A stretch of DNA of 64,000 bases, taken from the NCBI RefSeq assembly GCF_014145505.1, contig NZ_JACIUZ010000041.1, positions 124,001 to 188,000 on the forward strand, read 5' to 3'. Under the pieces are notes generated by a model. The model did no database searches. It saw nothing but the letters and a program-made list of their open reading frames with translations, and was not told the DNA's origin. The translations under genes and the position numbers were made by a program. The DNA comes from Limosilactobacillus fastidiosus (GTDB lineage: Bacteria > Bacillota > Bacilli > Lactobacillales > Lactobacillaceae). Positions 35,655 to 43,911 of this stretch are shown here, piece after piece (position 1 is the first letter of the stretch; every line of letters starts with the position of its first letter).

Positions 35655-35917
35655 TTGACAATTTAATTTTGTCACGCTAGAATAACTTCAACAATTATCG
35701 TTTCAGTAATTGCTTCGTTAGGTGTCAGAGAGCCGGTGGGGATGTGCGAACCGGTCAGGCGGAGTTAATGAATTATCGCGAGTATAAGATTGCTCGGCCA
35801 TAGTCAGTGCCGTTACCACCTGATACGAGAGCGTATTACTATAAAGGATACGTATGTGGGTGGTACCGCGGTTAATAAATCGTCCCGTTGATGATCATTT
35901 TCATCAGCGGGACTTTT
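35655..35917 (+). promoter_or_regulatory. T-box riboswitch upstream of the NhaC-family gene
   Basis: Promoter TTGACA (35655-35660)/TAGAAT (35678-35683) with a 17-base spacer. The leader has AGTA, an apical GCCGGT/ACCGGT stem, TGAAT, the T-box core GTGGGTGGTACCGCGG (35855-35870) and terminator GTCCCGTTGATGA/TCATCAGCGGGAC with T-run. Using the brnQ leader as a ruler, the specifier is TAT (35774-35776, Tyr). If the base helix starts one base later it is ATC (35775-35777, Ile). Tyr fits reports linking NhaC-family genes to Tyr T-boxes, so I favour it. Confidence 0.88.
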
Positions 35918-35948
35918 TTATGGTTATTGTTTCAAGGAGGAACTAAAA

Positions 35949-35996
35949 ATGAAAAATTGTGGCGGAATTATTCGTTATCAACTTCAATTCAAATAA
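35949..35996 (+). CDS. 15-codon ORF between T-box and nhaC
   Basis: ATG follows AAGGAGGAACTAAAA, a near-perfect ribosome binding site, and the frame encodes MKNCGGIIRYQLQFK before TAA. It lies after the T-box terminator, so it is made only on read-through, 37 bases before the NhaC start. It may be a translated leader or just a decayed start. Short length keeps this tentative. Confidence 0.45.
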   Translation: MKNCGGIIRYQLQFK

Positions 35997-36033
35997 CAAC
36001 TAACTAATAAATTATGTAAGGGAGATTTGAATT

Positions 36034-37401
36034 ATGAAGTCAATCAAGTTTGGTGAAGCGATTAGTATCTTATTAATCATGTTAATTATTTTAGGAACGG
36101 CGGTTATTAAGTTTGGCCTTTCCCCACAGATACCAGTATTGTTTGTAATTGCATTAATTATGCTATGGGCAAAAGTGCGTGGTGCTTCTTGGGATGACCT
36201 CCACAAAGGGATCCAGGATGGAATTGGAACAGCAATTATTCCAATCTTTATCTTTATCCTGATTGGGGCGCTCATTGCTGTCTGGATTAAAGCTGGGATC
36301 ATCCCTTCCATTATGGTGGTTGGATTTAAGTTCATCAGCGCAAAATGGTTTGTCCCTTCAACCTTCGTCGTTTGCGCCTTAGTTGGGACATCAATTGGGA
36401 GTGGTTTTACAACCATCTCAACAATTGGTTTAGCTCTCTTTGCTGTGGGCCACGCGATGGGAATTAACCCTGCTCTAGTTGCTGGTTCAATCGTTTCAGG
36501 AGCTGTCTTTGGCGATAAAATGTCCCCATTGTCAGACTCCACAAACCTCGCTTCAGCTATTGCCGGTAGCGACCTCTTCGCTCATATTAAAAACATGATG
36601 TGGTCAACAATCCCATCTTTTGTTGTTTCATTTATCCTTTTCTGGATTATCGGTCAAAGTGGTAATGGGATGGATGCTAGTAAGATTACACACACCACTC
36701 AAGCATTAACTAGTAATTTTGTAATTAGCTGGTGGGCCCTTCTGCCAATTGTCCTACTCTTCATTTGTGCTTGGCGCCATATTCCAGCAATTCCAACATT
36801 ATTTATCAACATCATCGTCACTGTAATTATGATCTTTATTCAAAGTCCACATACTTCTCTTAAGTCACTAACAAACTTAATCAGTGAAGGTTTTGTTGCC
36901 CACACAAACGATGCTTCAGTTAACGCCTTGCTTTCTCGTGGTGGGATTACCAGCATGATGGGGACAGTATCACTAATCATCGTCACCCTTTCACTCGGTG
37001 GGATTCTCATGCAATTTAACGTGATCCAATCCGCAATGGAACCCCTTGTTAAGCATTTGAAGACTCCTGGTAGCCTTATCCTCGCTACTATTCTTTCCGG
37101 AATTGGGGTTAACCTCTTCGTTGGTGAACAATACCTTTCAGTAATTCTTCCTGGTCGGGCTTTCAAGACTGCCTTTAAGGACATGGGACTTTCCCCATTA
37201 GCCCTCAGTCGGGTCCTTGAAGATGGTGGAAGTGTAATTAACTACTTAATTCCGTGGGGTGTTGCCGGAATGTTTGCGGCATCAACTCTTGGTGTTCCCG
37301 TTCTTCACTTCCTACCATTTGCCTTCTTCAGCCTCTTCTCTCCAGTATTCTCCGTTATTAGTGGGTTTACTGGAATCGGGCTAAAGCGTTATAAAAATTA
37401 A
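36034..37401 (+). CDS. NhaC-family transporter, T-box controlled
   Basis: This is a 455-residue NhaC-type membrane carrier. It has about 11 spans with conserved GTSIGSGFTTISTIGLA and SGAVFGDKMSPLSDSTNLA. Annotated members are Na+/H+ antiporters, but control by an amino acid T-box argues that it transports an amino acid, probably tyrosine. AAGGGAG precedes the ATG. Monocistronic with a terminator at 37414. Confidence 0.85.
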   Translation: MKSIKFGEAISILLIMLIILGTAVIKFGLSPQIPVLFVIALIMLWAKVRGASWDDLHKGIQDGIGTAIIPIFIFILIGALIAVWIKAGIIPSIMVVGFKFISAKWFVPSTFVVCALVGTSIGSGFTTISTIGLALFAVGHAMGINPALVAGSIVSGAVFGDKMSPLSDSTNLASAIAGSDLFAHIKNMMWSTIPSFVVSFILFWIIGQSGNGMDASKITHTTQALTSNFVISWWALLPIVLLFICAWRHIPAIPTLFINIIVTVIMIFIQSPHTSLKSLTNLISEGFVAHTNDASVNALLSRGGITSMMGTVSLIIVTLSLGGILMQFNVIQSAMEPLVKHLKTPGSLILATILSGIGVNLFVGEQYLSVILPGRAFKTAFKDMGLSPLALSRVLEDGGSVINYLIPWGVAGMFAASTLGVPVLHFLPFAFFSLFSPVFSVISGFTGIGLKRYKN

Positions 37402-37413
37402 ATATAAGAATTT

Positions 37414-37455
37414 AAAAAAGCTGCCAATGTTCGCCGTGAACTTTAGCAGCTTTTT
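37414..37455. terminator. Terminator between convergent nhaC and arcT-like genes
   Basis: AAAAAAGCTGC (37414-37424) and GCAGCTTTTT (37446-37455) form the stem, with A and T tracts allowing both directions. Confidence 0.8.
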
Positions 37456-37501
37456 CAAATGCTTTAAGTCTACTAAGAAAGTTAATTCCTAGCTTTTTTA
37501 A

Positions 37502-38623
37502 TTAGTCATATTGGTGCATATATTTTGAAAGACGTTTCAACCCTTCTTTAAGGGTTGCTTCTGGGGCACAGTAACCAAGACGAACATGTTTGGGAGTATC
37601 AAATGCATCCCCTGGCACTAACAAAACCCCTTCATCTTTCAACAAGTTTTCGCAGAAGGTATGAATATCAACTGGAACATCTAGTTTAGGGAATGACGTT
37701 GAAACCGCCTGGGGCATCACAACTGACGCCCGATCTTCATGTTCAATCCAATCTTGGTAAATCTTTAAGTTACCGAGAACCAGTTTCCTGTTCCGTGCCA
37801 ACACCTGATCACGGTGACGAAGGACATAGGTTGCAATCATGTCATTAAAAACACCCCCACAGATCATCGTATAATCGCGGAACTTCCGAAAAAGATCTGC
37901 TAATTCACCATTCGTTGCAGTCCAGCCGATCCGAACACCAGGAACTGAATATGTCTTTGAAAGGGAGTTAGTAGCAATCCCCTTATCATATAAATCAATA
38001 CTTGAAGTGAACTTTATTGGATCATCTAACGGCAAGTAAACTTCATCTACTAATACATAAGCACCCACTGACTTAGCAATTTCGACAACTTGTTTCAAAA
38101 ATGCCTCATCTAAGACTGTCCCGGTCGGGTTATTTGCATTATTTAAACAGATCATCTTAGTATCAGGACGAATTAACTTTTTCAGTTCTTCAATATCTGG
38201 ATACCAATTATCTTCTTCGTGAATATGCCAGAAGTCCACGTCAGCCCCTAACGACTTTGGAATGTCGTAGAGTTGTTGGTATGATGGATATTCTGCAATC
38301 ACGTGATCCCCAGATTGAATTAAACTATAAAGAGCCAAAATGTTTGCCCCAGTAGCACCATTCGTTTGCAAAATATTATCTGGTTCGACATGTTGATACA
38401 ACTTAGCAACTTTCTGCTTAAATTCAGGCGATCCTTCAATCCACCCATAGTTCATCTTTTGTTGATCTAACATTTCATAAAATTCCTGACCATTATTACC
38501 GTCAAGATTTAGTACTTCATGCATCGTCAATGAAGCGATTGTACTCTGTGAAATATCATAAGTGGCACTCTTTTCCCACTTATTTAACCACGCTTCTACA
38601 CCAAATGGGGCGATTTCAACCAT
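37502..38623 (-). CDS. arcT: PLP-dependent aminotransferase (ArcT-like)
   Basis: This is a 373-residue class I/II aminotransferase. The PLP-binding Lys is in TNSLSKTYSVPGVRIGW, with NNANNPTG upstream and a distal Arg region RLGYC. The start, IAPFGVEAWLNKWEKSATYD, resembles ArcT of lactobacillar arginine clusters. It is immediately downstream of an ArcD-like permease (13 bases). No arcA, B or C is in the window, so its role outside arginine catabolism is open. Confidence 0.78.
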   Translation of the reverse strand: MVEIAPFGVEAWLNKWEKSATYDISQSTIASLTMHEVLNLDGNNGQEFYEMLDQQKMNYGWIEGSPEFKQKVAKLYQHVEPDNILQTNGATGANILALYSLIQSGDHVIAEYPSYQQLYDIPKSLGADVDFWHIHEEDNWYPDIEELKKLIRPDTKMICLNNANNPTGTVLDEAFLKQVVEIAKSVGAYVLVDEVYLPLDDPIKFTSSIDLYDKGIATNSLSKTYSVPGVRIGWTATNGELADLFRKFRDYTMICGGVFNDMIATYVLRHRDQVLARNRKLVLGNLKIYQDWIEHEDRASVVMPQAVSTSFPKLDVPVDIHTFCENLLKDEGVLLVPGDAFDTPKHVRLGYCAPEATLKEGLKRLSKYMHQYD

Positions 38624-38636
38624 AACTTATAACCTC

Positions 38637-40058
38637 CTAATTATTAATTGCAATTGTTCCGTTTCCAATTAACACTAATGAAACAATGGCAAAGATAACG
38701 ATTAAAATCATCGCAATCTTTTCCTTTACGGTAACAACATGTTTGAATTCTTTACATGCCTGTAGGTAGAAAATGAAACCGGGAATAAAGCCAATGGAGA
38801 CAACCATTACTTGCTTCCAACCCGAAAGGATCATTGCCATCAATTCAAATAGGGCAGTGATTAACCCAATAACAAACTGACCCCATTCATGATTCTGACC
38901 ACTGTATTCCATTTGGTAAATTCCAACTAAGAGGTAACAAATCAAAATTGCAGCCGTACATAATGTGTATGCAAAATTATACGCATAATTTGTGAATAAT
39001 AATGTGAATAGGAAGATCGATTGAAGAACTCCAGTAATAATTAATGCCTGAGTAGGAGCCTTCTTTTTATTCAGTTTTCCCCACGAAGTTGGTAACGTTT
39101 GGTCATCGGCCATTAACATTAATGATTCTGCCGGCAACATCGTCCATGATAACCAAGAAACTAGTACCGAGATAATTAAACCAATACTAATTAAGGCGGC
39201 ACCCCAACTTCCAACTAAGTGTTGCATGATGGCCCCTAATGCTGGTTGCCCACCAGCTGCTAACTGAGATCTTGTCATTACCCCATAAGGAAGGATTGAA
39301 ACAATCACGTAAATCGTTAATAAACTAGCAAGGCCAAGGATCGAAGCATGTTCAGCGTCTTTCCGTGTTTGAGCCCGACTTGAAAGGACGGATGCTCCTT
39401 CAACTCCAACAAAGAGCCACATCATTACAATGATTGAAGAACGAACTTGATCAAACAATGATGTTTGCTTTAAGCCATGAACATTTTGGGCAACGTTTCC
39501 CCAGAAATCTGCCGTAAACATTTTGGCCTTAAAGGCAATGATTACACAAATGACAAAGACAATTAACGGAATGATTTTGCATATTGTTCCAATTGAATTT
39601 ATAAAAGCTGCCGATTCAATCCCCCGATTAACTAAAAATGTCAGAACCCACGTTAGAATAATTGCTACAATGATTGATACTAAGTTCTGCCCATTTTCAA
39701 AGGCTTTCGGGAAAAAGGTTCCCAATGCGCTCATCGTAATCGTCGCAAAAGCAATGTTTCCCAACCATGCAGATAGCCAATAGGCCCAACCAGAAACAAA
39801 TTCACCTAACGGGCCGAATGCGGCACCAGCATAACTAAAAATTCCCGAATTAAGGTCAGGACGTTTTTGAGAAAGATTATTTAGCGATAGCACCAGGGTT
39901 AAAACACCTATCCCTACGATAATCCATGCCAAAATTGCTGGACCTGGTGCAGCTGCTGTTGCTAAGTCACTTGTAATTCCAAAAACTCCTGAACCAATCG
40001 TCGAACCAACAATCAATAGCGTTAATTCGGTGGTATTAATTCCCTTTTTCTCACTCAT
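38637..40058 (-). CDS. APC-family basic amino acid antiporter (ArcD-like)
   Basis: This 473-residue, about 12-span APC transporter has LTLLIVGSTIGSGVFGITSDL near the N-terminus. It fits the arginine/ornithine and related antiporter branch. ATG at 40058 lies nine bases after AGGAG; an in-frame TTG nine bases earlier overlaps that space. It is co-transcribed with the ArcT-like aminotransferase, as in arc clusters of lactobacilli. Substrate is inferred from that pairing. Confidence 0.75.
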   Translation of the reverse strand: MSEKKGINTTELTLLIVGSTIGSGVFGITSDLATAAAPGPAILAWIIVGIGVLTLVLSLNNLSQKRPDLNSGIFSYAGAAFGPLGEFVSGWAYWLSAWLGNIAFATITMSALGTFFPKAFENGQNLVSIIVAIILTWVLTFLVNRGIESAAFINSIGTICKIIPLIVFVICVIIAFKAKMFTADFWGNVAQNVHGLKQTSLFDQVRSSIIVMMWLFVGVEGASVLSSRAQTRKDAEHASILGLASLLTIYVIVSILPYGVMTRSQLAAGGQPALGAIMQHLVGSWGAALISIGLIISVLVSWLSWTMLPAESLMLMADDQTLPTSWGKLNKKKAPTQALIITGVLQSIFLFTLLFTNYAYNFAYTLCTAAILICYLLVGIYQMEYSGQNHEWGQFVIGLITALFELMAMILSGWKQVMVVSIGFIPGFIFYLQACKEFKHVVTVKEKIAMILIVIFAIVSLVLIGNGTIAINN

Positions 40059-40195
40059 TAGCCTCAACTCCTATCTTACCCTTAACTAATTTGATCCTTT
40101 ATTCAAAAAAGTGAATATTTATTAATTAACGGTAATTATAACAGGGTAAATGAGGAGATTCAAATAAAATCTTAATTTTTTATTAAATGCATTAC

Positions 40196-40238
40196 AAAAG
40201 AGCGCCCTCCAACTGTTTGGAGACGCTCTTAAGTTTTT
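40196..40238. terminator. Hairpin terminator upstream of the permease
   Basis: AAGAGCG(C)CCTCC and GGAGACGCTCTT pair across a short loop, with T-runs on each side depending on strand. The span 40239-40295 shows nothing else recognisable. Confidence 0.7.
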
Positions 40239-40295
40239 CGAGTATTAAGTTTGGCACGCCAGGAACTTGCTAGAGCGGATAATTTCTACTACAAC

Positions 40296-40415
40296 TAAGT
40301 CTAGATCTGCTCGCCCTAACTTTCCTCGAGCTAACGACCTCCACCTCCGACGGCAAGACGTCGTTCGGTGGAGAAATCGTTAGCCACCGGAAAGTTTTAA
40401 CGGGCTCGCACTCTA
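40296..40415 (-). repeat. Fold-back repeat (A type)
   Basis: It is nearly identical to the body at 10706-10822. Arms AACTTTCC/GGAAAGTT, GCTAACGA/TCGTTAGC, CTCCACC/GGTGGAG and CGACG/CGTCG match it. The tail is AAGTCTAGATCTGCTCGCC and the head is CGGGCTCGCACTCTA. CTA at 40413-40415 is the complement of the histidine phosphatase stop. Confidence 0.8.
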
Positions 40416-41066
40416 CTTATCATATTCCTCTATCTTAAACTCATGATCGGTTAGGATGGCAGTAGTAAGACTGCCATTCTTTGGACGAACGGTTACGTCA
40501 TATTTACCTTCACCGAAACGTTCTACGAGACTTAGCAAAGTATTTCCATGACTTACCCAAAGAACATTAGCATCTTCAGGAAGATCAGCATGCCGAATCA
40601 TTTCGATCCCCTTATTCATCCGTTCCCAGTATTCGTGGTTATTTTCTGCATCATGGAATGGATCGGCTTCCTTCAACCAATCCTTAGCTTGACCAATCGA
40701 ACTGGCGAGGACGATTTGCTTAAATGTATTATAGCCGTGAGGTGCCCCAGCATTGTACCAAGCAAGATCCATGTTTGTTCCTTCATAAGAACCATAGAAT
40801 TCTTCGCGGAAATAAGGAGCAGTAACTGGTTCACGAACGGAATCTGCCTGGTTCAAATCAAGGATTTCTTGAATGGTTTCCATTGCCCTCGTTGTATCAC
40901 TACAGAAGGCAGCATCAAAGTGAATATTCTTAAGCCGTTCACTCGCATTCTTAGCGTCTCGCTTCCCCTTTTCTGTTAGTGGAGAATTACTCCATCCCTG
41001 GAGCTTGTTGTAAATGTTGTAATATGTTTGACCATGCCGTACTAAGTAAATATTCAATTTTGTCAT
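40413..41066 (-). CDS. Histidine phosphatase-family protein (phosphoglycerate mutase-like)
   Basis: This is a 217-residue enzyme with the VRHGQTYYN phospho-His motif at residues 8-16, and Glu and the second His (VSHGNTLL) in place. It probably acts as a phosphatase on small metabolites rather than as the glycolytic mutase. GGAGGATGAG precedes the ATG. Its TAG stop is in the repeat head at 40415. Confidence 0.82.
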   Translation of the reverse strand: MTKLNIYLVRHGQTYYNIYNKLQGWSNSPLTEKGKRDAKNASERLKNIHFDAAFCSDTTRAMETIQEILDLNQADSVREPVTAPYFREEFYGSYEGTNMDLAWYNAGAPHGYNTFKQIVLASSIGQAKDWLKEADPFHDAENNHEYWERMNKGIEMIRHADLPEDANVLWVSHGNTLLSLVERFGEGKYDVTVRPKNGSLTTAILTDHEFKIEEYDK

Positions 41067-41220
41067 GACTCATCCTCCGTTCTCCTGTAATTCCTCTTCA
41101 TTATAGCGCTCCCATTATTAATTTAGAAGCAAGATAGATCTTTGAACTTGCTTATCTTCCTCTTCATAACTTCTTCATACTTTCCCCCTATTCTTAATAC
41201 AAGAAAGAAGGAATTGACTA

Positions 41221-41493
41221 ATGACATTAAAAGAAACTGCTTCTCAACCAAATATTGTTGCGGCTAAGATTATTGCCATCAGCAACAAAAAAGTTACAGT
41301 AGTTACCGAAGAAGGTTATCTATTAATGATTCCCTTAACTAAAGAGTACCGTCAAGACAAGACAATACTCGAATCATTGAAGGATATCCTTCGTGCCGGT
41401 ATCTGGATTCCTGTAAACAAAAAATTACGGAAGCTCTTTAGCTATGACTGGCTAACTGGACCAGTGCCCGTTCCGGCTAAAGTAAATAATTAA
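41221..41493 (+). CDS. Small hypothetical protein (90 aa)
   Basis: I do not recognise this protein. It is a soluble 90-residue product, Lys- and Ile/Val-rich, with an alternating beta-strand-like first half (KIIAISNKKVTVVTEEGYLL). A ribosome binding site AAGAAGGAATTG precedes it. It lies divergently from the histidine phosphatase and 123 bases before the LTA synthase gene. Confidence 0.6.
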   Translation: MTLKETASQPNIVAAKIIAISNKKVTVVTEEGYLLMIPLTKEYRQDKTILESLKDILRAGIWIPVNKKLRKLFSYDWLTGPVPVPAKVNN

Positions 41494-41616
41494 ATTTTGA
41501 CAACAATCTTCCTTATACCGATGTTTCCTCACTAATCTATGGTAGAATGGCTGTTGATTTGTTAGTTCTACTAGCACTAAATAACTATTAAATCTCGATT
41601 GCGAGGAACATTCCTA

Positions 41617-43749
41617 ATGAAAAAACTAAGCAAATTTGTGGACACTAGGATTGGGTTCTTCATCCTTCTAGTAGTCCTTTTTTGGTTGAAGACATTATTT
41701 GCTTACTTTACGGACTTTAAATTAGGGGCAGAAGGGATTTTTCAATACCTTATTCTGTTAATTAACCCGGTACCAATTACCGCATTAATTTACAGCATCG
41801 CATTTTATTTTAAGCGTGCCCGCTTTTTCTACCCAGTTTTAATGGGATTAGATATTGCCAACACGTTATTGCTGTACCTAAATATCATCTATTATCGTGA
41901 ATTTACTGATTTTATGACAATTGCCACAATGACTGGTTACTCAAAAGTTAATCAAGGTTTAAGCGGCAGTTCGTTAGCCTTAACAAATGTTCACGATCTT
42001 TTTTATTGGCTTGATATTGTTATCATCCTCATCCTGATGTTGATGCGGAAGATCCATTTCGATCCACGTGCCGTTAGTAGTAAATTAGCGTTCGCGTTCA
42101 CTTCAATGTCGTTAACCCTCTTTGGTATAAATCTAGCATTTGGGGAAATGAGTCGGCCACAATTACTTACCCGAACATTTGATCGAACTTACATCGTAAA
42201 ATACCTTGGAATTGATGCTTTTACTGGATACGATGCGGTTAAATCACAGCATATTAATAATATGCGACAAAGTGCTACTAAATCAGAACTATTGAAGGTT
42301 AAAAAGTTTACTGATAAGCATTATGCCGCACCTAATCCCAAGATGTACGGAATTGCTAAGGGGCGGAACGTTATTGTTATCCACCTGGAAAGTTTCCAAC
42401 AGTTCTTGATTGATAAAAAGGTAAACGGTCAAGAAGTTACGCCATTCTTAAACTCCTTATATCACGGGAAAGATACCTATGCATTTGATAACTTCTTCCA
42501 CCAGGTTGGTCAAGGGAAAACGAGTGATGCCGAAAACATGCTAGAAACCAGTACATTTGGTCTTCCTCAAGGCTCACTTTTTGCAACCCTTGGGAGTGAT
42601 AATACCTTCCAAGGTGCTCCAGCAATCCTTAATCAACGTGCTGGATATACTAGTGCCGTTTTCCATGGAAATGTTGCTAGTTTCTGGAACCGAAATAACG
42701 TTTATAAGAATTTAGGATACCAATACTTCTTCGACGCTAGTTACTTCGATACTTCTGGCGATAAAGCTACGGGATATGGTCTTAAAGATAAGTTGCTCTT
42801 CAAGAATTCTATTAATTATCTCCAGAATTTACAACAACCCTTCTACACTAAGTTTATTACCGTTACTAACCACTTCCCGTACAGCCTAGATGATGAAGAT
42901 AAAGATCCAAACTTCCAAACAACTAACACGGGAAATACCACTGTTGATAACTACTTTGTAACAGCTCACTACTTAGACCAATCACTTGCTGAATTCTTTG
43001 CCTACTTACAAAAAACAGGTTTAGATAAAAACTCAGTCATAATGATTTACGGAGATCATTACGGAATTTCAAATTCAGAGAACAAGGCTTTGGCAACTGC
43101 TCTTGATCGAAATCCTGATGATTGGACTGACTTTGATAATGCACAGCTTCAACGGGTTCCATTAATGTTTGTTATCCCCGGTTCTGGTGGTCGTGGTGGA
43201 ATTTACCATCAATACGGTGGAGAAGTCGATGTCTTACCAACACTTCTTCACCTTCTCGGAATTAGTACTAAACGATACATTCAATTTGGTACGGATCTCT
43301 TTTCTAACCACCACAGCCAAGTAGTTGCTTTCCGGAATCGTGATTTTGTAACTCCTCACTTTTCTAGCATTAGCGGGATAATTTATAATAACAAGACTGG
43401 AAAAGTTGCTAAATTAACAGCAAAGCAGAAGAAACGTTTAGAGAAGGATCAGAAGCTTGTAAATACAGAGCTTTCGCTTTCTGATTCTCTAAACGAAAAG
43501 AACCTGCTTCGCTTCTATCATCCAAAAGGCTTCAAGAAAGTCAATCCAGCCAATTATAATTACTCAAACGGTTTGAAACGAGAAAAGCAGATTGAGAAGA
43601 AGCTTGGCAATAAATCAACTAGCATTTTCTCAAAGAATGGTAACCGTTCTACAGTTGATGATTACTCAACTGATGCCCCAGAGCAAAACCACTCTTCAAC
43701 TGATTCCAACCGAATTAAAATTACTAATCCAGACGCTAATAATAAGTAA
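41617..43749 (+). CDS. Lipoteichoic acid synthase-family protein (LtaS-like)
   Basis: This is a 710-residue protein with five N-terminal membrane spans (residues 10-170). An extracellular sulfatase-fold domain carries Glu258 (HLES), nucleophile Thr302 in GKTSDAE, and IYGDHYGIS. It polymerises or transfers glycerol phosphate from phosphatidylglycerol on the outer membrane face. The start at 41617 follows GCGAGGA. The last 90 residues are Lys/Asn/Ser-rich, probably disordered, and facing the wall. It has its own promoter. Confidence 0.88.
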   Translation: MKKLSKFVDTRIGFFILLVVLFWLKTLFAYFTDFKLGAEGIFQYLILLINPVPITALIYSIAFYFKRARFFYPVLMGLDIANTLLLYLNIIYYREFTDFMTIATMTGYSKVNQGLSGSSLALTNVHDLFYWLDIVIILILMLMRKIHFDPRAVSSKLAFAFTSMSLTLFGINLAFGEMSRPQLLTRTFDRTYIVKYLGIDAFTGYDAVKSQHINNMRQSATKSELLKVKKFTDKHYAAPNPKMYGIAKGRNVIVIHLESFQQFLIDKKVNGQEVTPFLNSLYHGKDTYAFDNFFHQVGQGKTSDAENMLETSTFGLPQGSLFATLGSDNTFQGAPAILNQRAGYTSAVFHGNVASFWNRNNVYKNLGYQYFFDASYFDTSGDKATGYGLKDKLLFKNSINYLQNLQQPFYTKFITVTNHFPYSLDDEDKDPNFQTTNTGNTTVDNYFVTAHYLDQSLAEFFAYLQKTGLDKNSVIMIYGDHYGISNSENKALATALDRNPDDWTDFDNAQLQRVPLMFVIPGSGGRGGIYHQYGGEVDVLPTLLHLLGISTKRYIQFGTDLFSNHHSQVVAFRNRDFVTPHFSSISGIIYNNKTGKVAKLTAKQKKRLEKDQKLVNTELSLSDSLNEKNLLRFYHPKGFKKVNPANYNYSNGLKREKQIEKKLGNKSTSIFSKNGNRSTVDDYSTDAPEQNHSSTDSNRIKITNPDANNK

Positions 43750-43807
43750 ACTAAAGCGAATAAAAAATGAACTATCATTTTTCAAGCAAAGCTAGCCTTT
43801 ATAAATC

Positions 43808-43859
43808 ACAAAAAGGGTTCTAGAGTTCGGAAAATCCGAATACTAGAGCCCTTTTGTGT
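43808..43859. terminator. Bidirectional terminator after ltaS-like gene
   Basis: A long stem runs from ACAAAAAGGGTTCTAGAG to CTAGAGCCCTTTTGTGT, with TCGGA/TCCGA at the tip. Confidence 0.85.
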
Positions 43860-43911
43860 AAATTAAGAAGGGAAGTAGATCATAGCCTTCTTACTAACTC
43901 GCATTCTTTAA

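Noticed and set aside
36012-36542. Minus-strand ORF of 176 codons opposite the NhaC gene
   Set aside because: An antisense shadow of the membrane protein gene; repetitive Ile/Pro/Met composition and no start signal.
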